A stretch of 64,000 bases of DNA from Sphingobium lactosutens (GCF_013393185.1 NZ_QJQX01000057.1:124001-188000), one strand, 5' to 3'; shown: positions 34,150 to 46,213, numbered from the stretch's first letter. The notes: generated by a model from the letters alone, not told the origin. Program-made: numbers and translations.

Positions 34150-35040
34150 TTATTGCCGTTGGCCATCACCCGCAGGGAAATTCGCTTTCATGAAGTCCAG
34201 CACCAGCCGGGCGCGGGCCGGCAAGCGTCGGTGCGAAGGGTGAACCGCGAAAATGTCGAGTGGGGCGATGGTGCTGTCGGGCAATATTGGCGCCAGTCGC
34301 CCCGCCGCCATGTCCCCGGCCACCCGAATCGCCGGCAACAGAGCGATGCCGAGGCCGCTGAGCGCCGCGCGGTGCACCGCCTCGCTATTGTCGGAGCGGA
34401 AGACGCCCGCGACCAGCCACTCCCGCCCGTCGATCGCCCAGCGCGCGGGCATGTCGCCATAGGCATAGGCGATGCATTGATGCGCCGTCAGGTCATCGGC
34501 GGACAATGGCATCCCATGCCGCGCCAGATAGTTGGGATGCGCCACCAGCCGCCGCGCGAGTTGCCCCAGCGGATGCACGACCAGACTATCGTCCGCCACC
34601 GGCCCCACGCGCAGGGCGAGGTCCAGACGATCCTCCACCACGTCACGCTGCCAGTCGGTCATGGCGCAATCGATCTGGAGCGCAGGATGCCGCTTGGCCA
34701 GTTCTCCCAGCCGCTCGACATAATGGAGGCCGAGCGCCGTCGTCAGCCCGACCCGCACCAGCCCGCGCGGCTGGTCCTTCGCGGGGCCGAAATCCGCTTC
34801 CGCCGCGTCCAGCGCGTCGAGCATGGCGCGGGCATGGATGAGCAGCCGGTCCGCCTCCGCTGTAGGGACCAGACGGCGCGTCGTGCGATGGAAGAGCGGC
34901 ACGCCGAAATGCGCCTCCACCTGGTCCAGACGCCGGGCGATCGTGGTATGGCTGGCGTGCAATTCCTGCGCCACGCGCGAGAAGTTAGGCACTTCATGAA
35001 GACGGACGAATGTCCGCATTGCGATTAGAAGATCGGACAT
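34150..35040 (-). CDS. LysR-family transcriptional regulator
   Basis: A 296-residue LysR regulator: N-terminal winged helix (about 1-60, SRVAQELHASHTTIARRLDQVEAHFGVPLFHRTTRRLVPT) and a C-terminal periplasmic-binding-like effector domain (about 90-290). The ATG at 35040 is right for the family; the open frame continuing to 35259 runs across the intergenic region. It is divergent from the CoA-transferase gene 113 bp away, and an inverted repeat sits between them, so it probably controls that gene. The effector is unknown; the target suggests an organic acid or CoA ester. Confidence 0.93.
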   Translation of the reverse strand: MSDLLIAMRTFVRLHEVPNFSRVAQELHASHTTIARRLDQVEAHFGVPLFHRTTRRLVPTAEADRLLIHARAMLDALDAAEADFGPAKDQPRGLVRVGLTTALGLHYVERLGELAKRHPALQIDCAMTDWQRDVVEDRLDLALRVGPVADDSLVVHPLGQLARRLVAHPNYLARHGMPLSADDLTAHQCIAYAYGDMPARWAIDGREWLVAGVFRSDNSEAVHRAALSGLGIALLPAIRVAGDMAAGRLAPILPDSTIAPLDIFAVHPSHRRLPARARLVLDFMKANFPAGDGQRQ

Positions 35041-35053
35041 CTGCACGATCCTT

Positions 35054-35068
35054 GCACAAATATTGTGC
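35054..35068. promoter_or_regulatory. Candidate LysR operator
   Basis: GCACAA-ATA-TTGTGC is a perfect 6 bp inverted repeat between the divergent LysR gene and the CoA-transferase. It contains a T-N11-A arrangement, the usual LysR half-site geometry. A related TTGTGTCGCA occurs at about 35080, as an activation half-site would. Binding is inferred. Confidence 0.5.
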
Positions 35069-35152
35069 GACCAATCCCTATTGTGTCGCAGCCCGAAAAG
35101 CCAGAACGGAAAGCGCGTAGCGGCCCGGTTGACCGCCATGTGGAGAGGATAA

Positions 35153-36664
<1,512 letters not shown>

Positions 36665-36839
36665 GCGTGGCCCGGCCCGCAGCGACCCTTGGGCCGGATG
36701 CCGCATAACCAGGATGGAACTGGGACATGGCGACCCCTCCGCCAGTCCCTGACCGCATCATGCCCGGCGGGCCTGCGCAGCGCACACGCAGGTCCGCCAT
36801 TTGTGCGCGTGAAGGGACCGGGCGTTTGCCAGCATGCTG

Positions 36840-37670
36840 TCAAGCTCGGATATCCGAACAAGCATCCTCGCCAACTAATTGACCGCCAATCCGTCCAAAA
36901 GGTATGACGCCGCTGTCGTGCAGAATTTCCCGCCAATGGTCAGCATAGCGATGGGCAAAAGCCTCGCGTTCATTTTTCGGTCGAGCAAAATAGGCATCGA
37001 TAAGCTCGCCATAATCCTCGCCCCGAACGGCAGGAGATTCGACCTTTTCAAGCCAATCAAACCAGTGACCTATTTCATGCAACAGCGTTCTATACAGTTG
37101 GGTGGCGCGCACTGAATTGATGTCGGTCGATATGATGTGAGTTCTGGCTGTCCGGTCGACGCGATGCCCATCGGCTCGGAGCCGATCAAGCTCATCCGTC
37201 GTTTCACGATCAAGACTGGTAGACCATTTGATGATGTCGTCGACTTTGCAGGCTTCCAGAAATACCGCTGGACCACTCCACCGAGCACGGCTCCCAAGAA
37301 ATGCAAGGTCCGCGTGATAATAAAGCCTTCCCCAGACGGGATTCAGCATTCGCGACTTTCGGGTCGGCTGGCGCAGGACGAAAGTATCCAGACCAGCCCA
37401 ATCGGCAACGGGAATATGTGAAAGCAAGAATTCAAGGTCTTCGACGGTGCAGGCATGTGCGCAGCCACCATGAGGCTCTTCAACGATGAACGTCGTTTTC
37501 CGCCCATTCACTTCGCGCTCCAGCTTTATATGCGCGCCGATCTGCACGGTGCAATCCCGCTGAAAGCCTGAAAGTTTTGGAACGACCATCCGGTTGTTGG
37601 TTCCATGGCCCTGTTTGGGTGTGCCAATGTTCCGGTTGCGGCGGGTTGGGTTGTAAGGGGATGGCATCAT
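36840..37670 (-). CDS. Zincin-like protein of unknown function
   Basis: A 276-residue protein I do not recognise as a named family. It contains LYRTLLHEIGHWFDWLEK, a classic HExxH zinc site (His198, Glu199 and His202), and a downstream NEREAFAHRYA stretch that could give the third, glutamate ligand (about E236), as in ImmA/IrrE or gluzincin-like metallopeptidases. The N-terminus is polar, with no signal peptide, and the middle part has a Cys/His-rich GGCAHAC. GC content is clearly lower than the surroundings, suggesting acquisition. Tandem ATGs at 37670 and 37667 are both possible starts after CAGGA. An 18-codon ORF with a perfect Shine-Dalgarno lies upstream. Confidence 0.7.
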   Translation of the reverse strand: MMPSPYNPTRRNRNIGTPKQGHGTNNRMVVPKLSGFQRDCTVQIGAHIKLEREVNGRKTTFIVEEPHGGCAHACTVEDLEFLLSHIPVADWAGLDTFVLRQPTRKSRMLNPVWGRLYYHADLAFLGSRARWSGPAVFLEACKVDDIIKWSTSLDRETTDELDRLRADGHRVDRTARTHIISTDINSVRATQLYRTLLHEIGHWFDWLEKVESPAVRGEDYGELIDAYFARPKNEREAFAHRYADHWREILHDSGVIPFGRIGGQLVGEDACSDIRA

Positions 37671-37897
37671 TAACAATCCTGTTCCACGGCGATGCCGTCT
37701 GCCATACCCCACGCAGGACATGAGAGGGGCCGCCGGGGACATGCCCGACGGCCCATCATTGACATGGTCAGCGGCCGGAAGCGCCGCCCAAGGGAAATGT
37801 GTGTCGCGCTATCGCCCGTCAGCAGACTGGGTCTGAGATAGGTGCCTGTGTATTGGCGCTCAGAGACTGTGACAGGGGATCGACGCTATGGCGTCGC

Positions 37898-37954
37898 TCA
37901 GCGGCGCATTTCCCGAATGGACTTGACCGACCCCATTGCTGAACCATGAGACAT
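37898..37954 (-). CDS. 18-codon ORF with perfect Shine-Dalgarno (leader peptide or microprotein)
   Basis: On the minus strand AAAGGAGGTGAT (37958-37969), fully complementary to the 16S rRNA tail, stands 7 nt (counted from GGAGG) before an ATG that opens an 18-residue frame: MSHGSAMGSVKSIREMRR, stop. Right after the stop is a perfect 6 bp hairpin (CGACGC/GCGTCG, 37881-37896). The next gene on this strand, the zincin-like protein, starts 228 bp downstream. It may be a leader peptide, a microprotein or a relic of a longer gene. The ribosome site is too good to ignore, but translation is unproven. Confidence 0.45.
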   Translation of the reverse strand: MSHGSAMGSVKSIREMRR

Positions 37955-38128
37955 CGGATCACCTCCTTTCGCTTTGTTGAGCCCTATGGCCGGTGTCGGA
38001 TCACCCCTTCATCCGTCCATGAACCGAAATGTGAATCAGACGGAGCCGATCTTCAAGCCTTGTATTTTTCTTTTTTGGAATCATAATTATGCGCTCGCGC
38101 GTCGTCCCGGGCGCGTCGAAATTCCCCC

Positions 38129-38677
38129 TCAGGCCCGGCAATCCTCGACCACTCGCGCCGTTTCGGCCCAGGCGGGCAGGACGAGCGACGCCAGCCCCGG
38201 CACCTCCACGCCGATCTTGCCGCGGCTATAGGCAATCTGGTCCAGCACGCTGTCGGTCGCGCTCCTCGCGGCAACCGTCTGGGTGCCGGCGTCAACTGTT
38301 GCGGGCCAACTGACCGCGCCGTAGCTGGTGCGGATCACCATGGCGCCCTGCCCGGCTCCGGCGCGCAGCGCGGTGATGCGGCGGTTGGCGCGGTCGCAAC
38401 GCAGGGTGAAGAGCGGCTGGGCCGACGTGCCGAACAGCGCGGCGCTGCCGCCTGTATCCTGACGATAGCTCCAGTTGCCCGGTGTCAGCGCCCGGTCCTC
38501 CCAATTGGCGGCAGGCGGCGCTGGCGTGGCGGCCGGTGGTGGTGCGGGGGCGGGTGTCACCGGGCGCGGCGTGGGCGTCGGGCGCGTGGGGGCCGGCGGT
38601 TGGCTCGGCGGACCGACGCAGGACGCAAGCAGGACCATCAGGGACGAAGCGGCCGCAAGGGCGGGGGAGAAACGCAT
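38129..38677 (-). CDS. Putative lipoprotein of unknown function
   Basis: A 182-residue protein beginning MRFSPALAAASSLMVLLASC, a lipoprotein signal with Cys at about residue 20. A Pro/Thr/Ala-rich linker (about 24-56) leads to a small domain with WSYRQDTGGSAALFG, LFTLRCDRANRRITALRAG and VVEDCRA; the two cysteines may bond. This domain recurs in alphaproteobacterial envelope proteins of unknown role. The frame is open upstream to 38890, but that part overlaps the methyltransferase gene and is not used. Confidence 0.75.
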   Translation of the reverse strand: MRFSPALAAASSLMVLLASCVGPPSQPPAPTRPTPTPRPVTPAPAPPPAATPAPPAANWEDRALTPGNWSYRQDTGGSAALFGTSAQPLFTLRCDRANRRITALRAGAGQGAMVIRTSYGAVSWPATVDAGTQTVAARSATDSVLDQIAYSRGKIGVEVPGLASLVLPAWAETARVVEDCRA

Positions 38678-38735
38678 GGCCCTAGTCATGCCGGACCATG
38701 CCGTACCGCTCAACCCGAAAAGGGCGAGACGATGT

Positions 38736-39617
38736 TCAACGCCGCCAGCGCGCCCAGATGGCGGTCGGCAGCGCGATGCCCCGCGCCTCTTCCCTGACGG
38801 CCAATTCGCCGGCCTCGACCGTGCCGGGCAGGTCGGCAAAGGCCTGGCGCAGCAGTTCGCCGATCGCCAGCGCCGACATGCGTACGGCATAGACGGTGAG
38901 GAACAGGAAGCGGCTATCGGCGTCGAGCAGCGCGCGGCAATTGGCGATCAGGGCGGGAAGATCCTCCTCCAGCCGCCAGACTTCGCTATCGGGGCCACGG
39001 CCATATTTGGGCGGGTCGAGCAATATGCCGTCGTAACGGCGGCCGCGCCGCACCTCGCGCGCGACGAACTTGGCAGCATCCTCGACGATCCAGCGGACGG
39101 GCTTGTCCTCCATGCCCGACAGCGCGGCGTTGGCGCGGGCCTGCGCCACCGATTTCTTCGATGCGTCGACATGGACCATGCGCGCACCACCGGCCGACAG
39201 CGCCAGCGTGCCAACGCCGGTATAGCCGAACAGGTTCATGACCTCGGCCCCTTCCCCAGTCGCTTGCTTGTCGGCGATAGCGCCGCGCAGATTGTCCCAG
39301 ATCGGCGCCATGTCGGGGAAGAAGCCCAGATGGCGGAAGGGCGTGCAGCTCGACTGGAAGGTCACTTCCTTCCAGTGCAGCGGCCAGCCTTCGGCCGGGA
39401 CCGGCTGGTCATAATACCAGCGGCCGCCGCCATCCTCATCTGAACCGGGGATGAATTCACCATCGGCGCGCCAATCGGTCGTCGCCGGCTTCCACATCGC
39501 CTGCGGTTCCGGGCGGATGAAGCGGAAGCGGCCATAGCGCTCCAGCTTGCGGCCATCGCCTGAATCAAGCAGGCCATAATCCGACCAGGGTTCACCGATG
39601 AGGGTCTTGAGTTCCAT
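38736..39617 (-). CDS. Class I SAM-dependent (rRNA-type) methyltransferase
   Basis: A 293-residue methyltransferase of the RlmI/RlmK-like group. SAM motif I is NLFGYTGVGTLALSAGGA, motif II acidic end VHVDASKKSV, and the catalytic-loop motif is ILLDPPKYGRG. The N-terminal part (ELKTLIGEPWSDYGLLDSGDGRKLERYG) is a beta-rich extension without the PUA domain of E. coli RlmI. The likely substrate is a base in 23S rRNA, but the position cannot be told. The start at ATG 39617 fits the family; the frame opens at 39674 inside the repeat. Confidence 0.88.
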   Translation of the reverse strand: MELKTLIGEPWSDYGLLDSGDGRKLERYGRFRFIRPEPQAMWKPATTDWRADGEFIPGSDEDGGGRWYYDQPVPAEGWPLHWKEVTFQSSCTPFRHLGFFPDMAPIWDNLRGAIADKQATGEGAEVMNLFGYTGVGTLALSAGGARMVHVDASKKSVAQARANAALSGMEDKPVRWIVEDAAKFVAREVRRGRRYDGILLDPPKYGRGPDSEVWRLEEDLPALIANCRALLDADSRFLFLTVYAVRMSALAIGELLRQAFADLPGTVEAGELAVREEARGIALPTAIWARWRR

Positions 39618-39624
39618 AACAATC

Positions 39625-39689
39625 CCGTTTGGTTCGAGCCTGTCGAGAACCGTCACGCGCCCGGTTCTCGACAAGCTCGAACCGAACGG
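39625..39689. repeat. REP-like inverted repeat, copy 2
   Basis: CCGTTTGGTTCGAGCCTGTC at the left and GACAAGCTCGAACCGAACGG at the right are nearly perfect inverse copies around a CGAGAACC/GGTTCTCG core. The 65 bp element lies exactly in the gap between thrC and the methyltransferase gene. Confidence 0.88.
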
Positions 39690-39698
39690 ATCCTTTGC

Positions 39699-41099
39699 CT
39701 AGCCCCGCGGCGTCGCCCGTTCGGCGACATAGGCGGTGATCGCCTCGAAGGTCGCGGGCAGCTTCGCATAGGCTTCCTCACGCGCGAAGAGATCGCCCAC
39801 GCGCGGCGGCAGCGGCGGGCGGGTGCCGGTCGCACGCTCCACGGCGTCAGGAAACTTCGCCGCATGGGCTGTCGCCAGCGTCACTACCGGGATGGACGCA
39901 TCCACGCCCGCTTCACGCGCAGCCGCCAGACCGATCGCGCTATGCGGATCGATGATCTGCCCGGCGGCGTCATAGGCCCAGCGCATCGCCATGGTCATGC
40001 CGTCGGCGTCGATGCGCGAGGAGGAGAACAGGCGCGACGCGCCTTCGCGCTGGGCGTTGGTAAGGCGCATGGCCTTGCTCGCTTCGAACGCGCGCATCTG
40101 CTCCGCCAGCGCCACGCCATCGCGACCGCCGGCGTCGAACAGCAGCCGCTCGAAGTTGGAGCTGACCTGGATGTCCATGCTGGGGGTGGCGGTCGCCACA
40201 ACCTGACCCTGGCTATAGTCGCCCTCGGCCAGCGCGCGGTGGAGAATATCGTTGACGTTGGTGGCGACGATCAGCTTGGCGACCGGCAGGCCCATCTGCG
40301 CCGCGACATAGCCGGCGAACACATCGCCGAAATTGCCGGTGGGGACGGAGAAGGCGACTTCGCGATCGGGCGCGCCCAGACGCACGGCGGCGTAGAAATA
40401 ATAGACGACCTGCGCCATCAGCCGCGCCCAGTTGATGCTGTTCACGGCCGACAGGTTGAAGCGGCTCTTGAAGTCGGCGTCGTTGAACATCGCCTTCACC
40501 AGCGCCTGCGCATCGTCGAAGCTGCCGTCGATGGCGATGTTGTAGACGTTGGGCGCGCGCACCGTGGTCATCTGGCGGCGCTGGACATCCGACACGCGGC
40601 CGTCGGGATGGAGCATGAAGATGTCGATCTTCGCACGGCCCGCCACCGCGTCGATCGCCGCCGAACCGGTGTCGCCCGACGTGGCGCCGACGATGGTCAG
40701 GTGATCGTCGCGGCGCGACAGGAAGCGTTCGAACAGCTGGCCGAGCAGCTGGAGCGCGACATCCTTGAACGCCAGCGTCGGGCCGTGGAACAGTTCCAGC
40801 ACCCAGTGCTGATGGTCGAGCTGGACCAGCGGCGTCACTGCCTGATGGCTGAAGCGGCCATAGGCTGCGTTGCAGAGTTCGCGCAGTTCATCCTCGGTCA
40901 GCGAACCGGCGACGAAGGGCGCCATCACACGGACGGCGGTTTCCACATAGGAGAGGCCGGCAAGGGCGCGAATCTGGTCAGCGGTAAAGGCCGGCCAGCT
41001 GGTCGGCAGATACAGGCCGCCATCGGACGCCAGCCCTGCCAGCGTCACATCCTCGAACCCGAGCGCGGGCGCGCTCCCCCTGGTGCTCTGATATTGCAT
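39699..41099 (-). CDS. thrC: Threonine synthase
   Basis: A 466-residue PLP enzyme converting O-phosphohomoserine to threonine. The PLP lysine is K112 in HGPTLAFKDVALQLLG; GATSGDTGSAAIDA binds the phosphate, and PTGNFGDVFAGYVA follows. It belongs to the longer class of threonine synthases found in proteobacteria and fungi. The start is the ATG at 41099 (MQYQSTRGSAP); the frame stays open to 41948 over SURF1 but that portion is an out-of-frame artefact. It follows SURF1 by 44 bp at the end of the oxidase operon, a common alphaproteobacterial layout. Confidence 0.97.
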   Translation of the reverse strand: MQYQSTRGSAPALGFEDVTLAGLASDGGLYLPTSWPAFTADQIRALAGLSYVETAVRVMAPFVAGSLTEDELRELCNAAYGRFSHQAVTPLVQLDHQHWVLELFHGPTLAFKDVALQLLGQLFERFLSRRDDHLTIVGATSGDTGSAAIDAVAGRAKIDIFMLHPDGRVSDVQRRQMTTVRAPNVYNIAIDGSFDDAQALVKAMFNDADFKSRFNLSAVNSINWARLMAQVVYYFYAAVRLGAPDREVAFSVPTGNFGDVFAGYVAAQMGLPVAKLIVATNVNDILHRALAEGDYSQGQVVATATPSMDIQVSSNFERLLFDAGGRDGVALAEQMRAFEASKAMRLTNAQREGASRLFSSSRIDADGMTMAMRWAYDAAGQIIDPHSAIGLAAAREAGVDASIPVVTLATAHAAKFPDAVERATGTRPPLPPRVGDLFAREEAYAKLPATFEAITAYVAERATPRG

Positions 41100-41143
41100 A
41101 ATGGGAAAGCGCGGTAGCGCCAGCCGGGCCGGGGAGCAAGCGT

Positions 41144-41791
41144 TTAGGCGGCTTTTGTGGCGTTCCTGCGACGCAGGGCGAGAATATAGATGATGACCGC
41201 GACCCCGGCGAAGATGAACCATTGCACCGCATAGGCGAGATGGTTGTTTGGCAGATCGGCGGCGGTGGGCGGCGCGACGGGCTTGAGGCCGGCGGGCGCC
41301 TGCCGGGCGATGAGCATCGGGCGAAGCGGCGGCGCCTTGCCGCTGGCGCGCATCAACAAGGCCCGATGGTCCGGCTCCTCGCTGATCCAGCCTTCGACCT
41401 GACCGCCGGTCCAGGCGGGCTTGTCGTCGGGCTTCTGGCCGACACCGACCGCAACCAGCACGCCCGGCCCTTCCGCCCCGGTCGAGCAATGAGCGATGTG
41501 GCGATAGCCGGTGCTGCCATCGGCAGCGCGCCCCGCCTCGACCTGCCAGCTGACGACCGTCAGGCAATGAACCGACGAGGGGCGGAAGAGGATGTCGGAT
41601 TCGACCGGTGGCAATTTGGGGAAAGCGACGGCCGGCCGCGCGGGATTGGCAGCGGCGAGTGCTAGTGCCTCCGCCTTTTGCGCGCGGCGCTGGAGTTGCC
41701 AGACGCCCAGAGCGATCATCGCCAGCACCGCCAGCCCGACGAGGATCGTCGGAATGAAGGGAATGCGGGCTTTGGCGGGCTGATCGGTCAT
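41144..41791 (-). CDS. SURF1 family cytochrome oxidase assembly protein
   Basis: A 215-residue SURF1/Shy1 protein that helps insert heme a into subunit I. Two membrane helices: about 12-31 (PTILVGLAVLAMIALGVWQLQR) and about 190-208 (YAVQWFIFAGVAVIIYILALRRR). The GVWQLQR and NNHLAYAVQWF signatures are present. The periplasmic part in between is shorter than in mitochondria. It lies 90 bp downstream of the subunit III gene. Confidence 0.93.
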   Translation of the reverse strand: MTDQPAKARIPFIPTILVGLAVLAMIALGVWQLQRRAQKAEALALAAANPARPAVAFPKLPPVESDILFRPSSVHCLTVVSWQVEAGRAADGSTGYRHIAHCSTGAEGPGVLVAVGVGQKPDDKPAWTGGQVEGWISEEPDHRALLMRASGKAPPLRPMLIARQAPAGLKPVAPPTAADLPNNHLAYAVQWFIFAGVAVIIYILALRRRNATKAA

Positions 41792-41881
41792 GGCCGGTCC
41801 TTCGTAGGCATCGGTTGGTCAAAAGAAAACGGCCGGAAGCTGACGCCCCGGCCGCTATCCCATCAGTGCGATCCGCGCGGA

Positions 41882-42712
41882 TCAGCCGCCATGGACCGGC
41901 GCGCCCCAGCCGCCCCAGACATAGATGGCGACGAACAGGAACAGCCACACCACGTCGACAAAGTGCCAGTACCAGGCAGCGGCCTCGAAGCCGAAATGCT
42001 GGCGCGGGGTAAAGTGCCCCTGATAGGCACGGACCAGATTCACGATCAGGAAGATGGTGCCGACCAGAACGTGGAAGCCGTGGAAGCCGGTCGCCATGTA
42101 AAAGGCCGAACTATAGGGATTGCCGCCGAAATCGAATGGCGCATGGGCATATTCATAGGCCTGCACCGACGAGAAGATGGCGCCCAGGATGATGGTGCAC
42201 CACAGCCCCTTGATCAGGCCGTCACGGTCGCCATGGATCAGCGCATGGTGCGCCCAGGTGACGGTGGTGCCCGAGCAGAGCAGGATCAGCGTGTTGAGCA
42301 GCGGCAGCTCGAACGCGTTCATCACCTCCACGCCCTTGGACGGGAACAGCCCCTCGATCGGCGCAAGCTGGCTGGGGAAGAGGGAGAAGTCGAAAAAGGC
42401 CCAGAACCAGCCGACGAAGAACATCACCTCGGACGCGATGAACAGGATCATGCCATAGCGCAGATGCAGCTGGACGACGGGGGTATGATCGCCCGCATGG
42501 GCTTCGGCAATGACATTGCCCCACCAGCTGAACATGGTGAAGAGCACGCCCGCAACGCCGATCAGGAAGATCCAGCCGCCGCCGGCGGGCATCGCGTCCG
42601 GGTGCATCCACATGATCGCGCCCATCGCCATGACGAGGGCCGACATCGAACCGAACATCGGCCAGATGCTGGGTGGAAGGATATGATAATCGTGATTCTT
42701 CGCGCCTGCCAT
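41882..42712 (-). CDS. ctaE: Cytochrome c oxidase subunit III
   Basis: A 276-residue seven-helix subunit of the aa3 oxidase. Start MAGAKNHDYHILPPSIWPM at 42712; the extra open frame to 42775 overlaps ctaG. Signatures: WWGNVIAEAH, ILFIASEVMFFVGWFWAFFDFSLFP, GFHGFHVLVGTIFL and WYWHFVDVVWLFLF, with the conserved glutamate in the SEVMFF helix. It stabilises proton uptake of subunit I. ctaG precedes it by 37 bp. Confidence 0.97.
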   Translation of the reverse strand: MAGAKNHDYHILPPSIWPMFGSMSALVMAMGAIMWMHPDAMPAGGGWIFLIGVAGVLFTMFSWWGNVIAEAHAGDHTPVVQLHLRYGMILFIASEVMFFVGWFWAFFDFSLFPSQLAPIEGLFPSKGVEVMNAFELPLLNTLILLCSGTTVTWAHHALIHGDRDGLIKGLWCTIILGAIFSSVQAYEYAHAPFDFGGNPYSSAFYMATGFHGFHVLVGTIFLIVNLVRAYQGHFTPRQHFGFEAAAWYWHFVDVVWLFLFVAIYVWGGWGAPVHGG

Positions 42713-42749
42713 GACCTTCTCTTCCCTGCTCCTGTTCTTGGCTATTTTC

Positions 42750-43325
42750 TTAGCTTGCCTTCTTCCCCTGCTCAACAGGGTAGAAAGTGTAGCTGAGCGT
42801 TATCTGTTGCGTGTCCTTGTTGTCCGGATCGGTCAGGATCTTCGGATCGACATAATAGAGGACGGGCATCCGTACCTCCTCACCCGGCTGCAATGTCTGC
42901 TCGGTGAAGCAGAAGCACTGGATCTTGGTGAAATAGGCGCCCGCCTGCGTCGGAGTGACGTTGAAGCTGGCGGTGCCGGTAACGGGCTTGTCCGACATGT
43001 TCTTCGCGATGAAGATCGCCATGTCCTTCGCGCCCACCGTCACCGTGTCGGTCGGATGCTCGGGATAGAATTTCCACGGCATGCCCGGCTGGACGTTCGA
43101 ATCGAAGCGGATCGACATGCTGTGGCCGGTCGCGACCTGCACATTGGTGGATGCCTCCGCCCGCTGGGTCGTGCCGCCGAAACCCGTGCGCTCGCAGAAG
43201 ATGCGGTAGAGCGGCACCGAAGCGAAGCCGAGGCCCAGCATCGCAAGGCCCACGCCCGCCATCGCCACCATGGTCCGGCGATTGCGCCGGTCCCGGTCGA
43301 AGGGCGAAGGGGGCAGCGAGGCCAT
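42750..43325 (-). CDS. ctaG: Cytochrome c oxidase assembly protein CtaG/Cox11
   Basis: A 191-residue copper chaperone that delivers Cu to the CuB site of subunit I. One N-terminal helix (about 20-40), C44 in RIFCERTGFGG, then an immunoglobulin-like periplasmic domain with the copper motif QCFCF (C137 and C139). The ATG at 43325 overlaps the stop of the preceding 45-residue ORF (TGATG). Confidence 0.97.
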   Translation of the reverse strand: MASLPPSPFDRDRRNRRTMVAMAGVGLAMLGLGFASVPLYRIFCERTGFGGTTQRAEASTNVQVATGHSMSIRFDSNVQPGMPWKFYPEHPTDTVTVGAKDMAIFIAKNMSDKPVTGTASFNVTPTQAGAYFTKIQCFCFTEQTLQPGEEVRMPVLYYVDPKILTDPDNKDTQQITLSYTFYPVEQGKKAS

Positions 43326-43462
43326 CAGATATTATGGCTCGCACCGATCTTCGCCAGGGTGATGGCGAAGAAGAGGATGACGAGGAAGCCGAGGAGCAGC
43401 CCGGTGACGAGCGCGCGCGACTTCTGCCGGGCGCGGATCTGGTTCAGTTCCTCCGGGGTCAC
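43325..43462 (-). CDS. 45-residue single-helix membrane protein of the oxidase operon
   Basis: A short gene squeezed between ctaB and ctaG. It starts with GTG at 43462, inside the ctaB stop (GTGA), and ends in TGA overlapping the ctaG ATG, so it is coupled at both sides. The product begins [19 protein letters not shown] (initiator Met in reality) and then has one membrane helix, [20 protein letters not shown]. Small proteins of this kind are common at this place in alphaproteobacterial oxidase operons. The role is unknown; an assembly factor or small subunit of the oxidase is plausible from position. Confidence 0.8.
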   Translation of the reverse strand: MTPEELNQIRARQKSRALVTGLLLGFLVILFFAITLAKIGASHNI

Positions 43463-44394
43463 GACAGCATCCAGCGGTCGACGACCACTGCCCCGAACAG
43501 GAGGAAAAGATAGAGAATCGAATATTTGAACAGACGCCGTTCCGGCTTCATCAGCGCGGGATCAGTTTCCCGGCTGCGATAGACCTGGAAGGCGAATGCC
43601 ACGAACAGCGCCGTGCCGAGCAGCGCGGTGACGCCGTAGATGACCCCAGTCAGACGCATCAGCACCGGCGCCAGCGCGGCGGCGGCCATGATCGCGGTGT
43701 AGAGCCAGATCTGGCGACGGGTCGCGCGCTCGCCTGCGACGACCGGCAGCATGGGAATGCCCGCCGCCGCATAATCGGGCCGCACGAACAGGGCCAGCGC
43801 CCAGAAATGGGGTGGCGTCCAGAAGAAGGTGAGCATGAACAGCGCAATCGGCAGCGCGCCGATATCGCCCGTCACCGCGGCCCAGCCGATTACCGGCGGG
43901 AAGGCGCCGGCCGCACCGCCGATGACGATATTCTGCGCCGTGCGGGGCTTGAGCCATATGGTGTAGACGAAGACGTAGAAGAGGATCGAGACGGTCAGCA
44001 CCGCAGCGGCGAGCCAGTTGGTCGCCATGCCCATCAGCAGCACCGAGAAGACGGCAAGGCCGACGCCGAAGTGCAGCGCCGACTGGCGGTCCATCCGCCC
44101 GGACGGAAGCGGCCGGTTGGCGGTGCGCTTCATCTTCGCGTCGATATCGGCTTCCCACCACTGGTTGAGCGTGGCGGCGGCGCCCGCGCCCAGCGCGATG
44201 CAGAGGATCGCCGTAAAACCGAGGACCGGGTTGATATGCCCTGGTGCGGCGAGCAGGCCGCACAGGCCGGTGAACACGACCAGGGTCATGACACGCGGCT
44301 TGGTCAGCGCGACGAAATCCCGCCAGTGAGCGGGCATTAGAGACGCGCTTGTCCCGGACATGATCGGCGAACTTGCCATAAACTCCTCATTCAA
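43459..44394 (-). CDS. ctaB: Protoheme IX farnesyltransferase (heme O synthase)
   Basis: A 311-residue UbiA-family prenyltransferase that makes heme O from heme B, the precursor of heme A for the aa3 oxidase. The Mg-diphosphate motif [21 protein letters not shown] is present, as is the second acidic loop around [21 protein letters not shown], with about eight membrane helices. The ATG at 44394 is used; ATG at 44379 is an alternative. It lies 121 bp downstream of ctaD. Confidence 0.96.
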   Translation of the reverse strand: MNEEFMASSPIMSGTSASLMPAHWRDFVALTKPRVMTLVVFTGLCGLLAAPGHINPVLGFTAILCIALGAGAAATLNQWWEADIDAKMKRTANRPLPSGRMDRQSALHFGVGLAVFSVLLMGMATNWLAAAVLTVSILFYVFVYTIWLKPRTAQNIVIGGAAGAFPPVIGWAAVTGDIGALPIALFMLTFFWTPPHFWALALFVRPDYAAAGIPMLPVVAGERATRRQIWLYTAIMAAAALAPVLMRLTGVIYGVTALLGTALFVAFAFQVYRSRETDPALMKPERRLFKYSILYLFLLFGAVVVDRWMLS

Positions 44395-44515
44395 TCAGCC
44401 GCGCGCGCCATAGAGGCGCGGGCCGATTCCCGCAATGGACAGACGGTCCCACCCCCCGGTGACTGCCTCATGCGCGGCTCGCCCGGCCAGAACCGGGCGC
44501 GCGGGACGCCGATCG

Positions 44516-46213
<1,698 letters not shown>

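Noticed and set aside
37726-37755. GGGCCG...CGGCCC hairpin as a terminator or transposon end
   Set aside because: No T-run, no partner copy in the window; could be chance in GC-rich DNA, so not listed as a feature.
41100-41948. N-terminal extension of the thrC frame over SURF1
   Set aside because: Arg/Pro-rich and out of frame with the real SURF1 gene; thrC homology begins at 41099.
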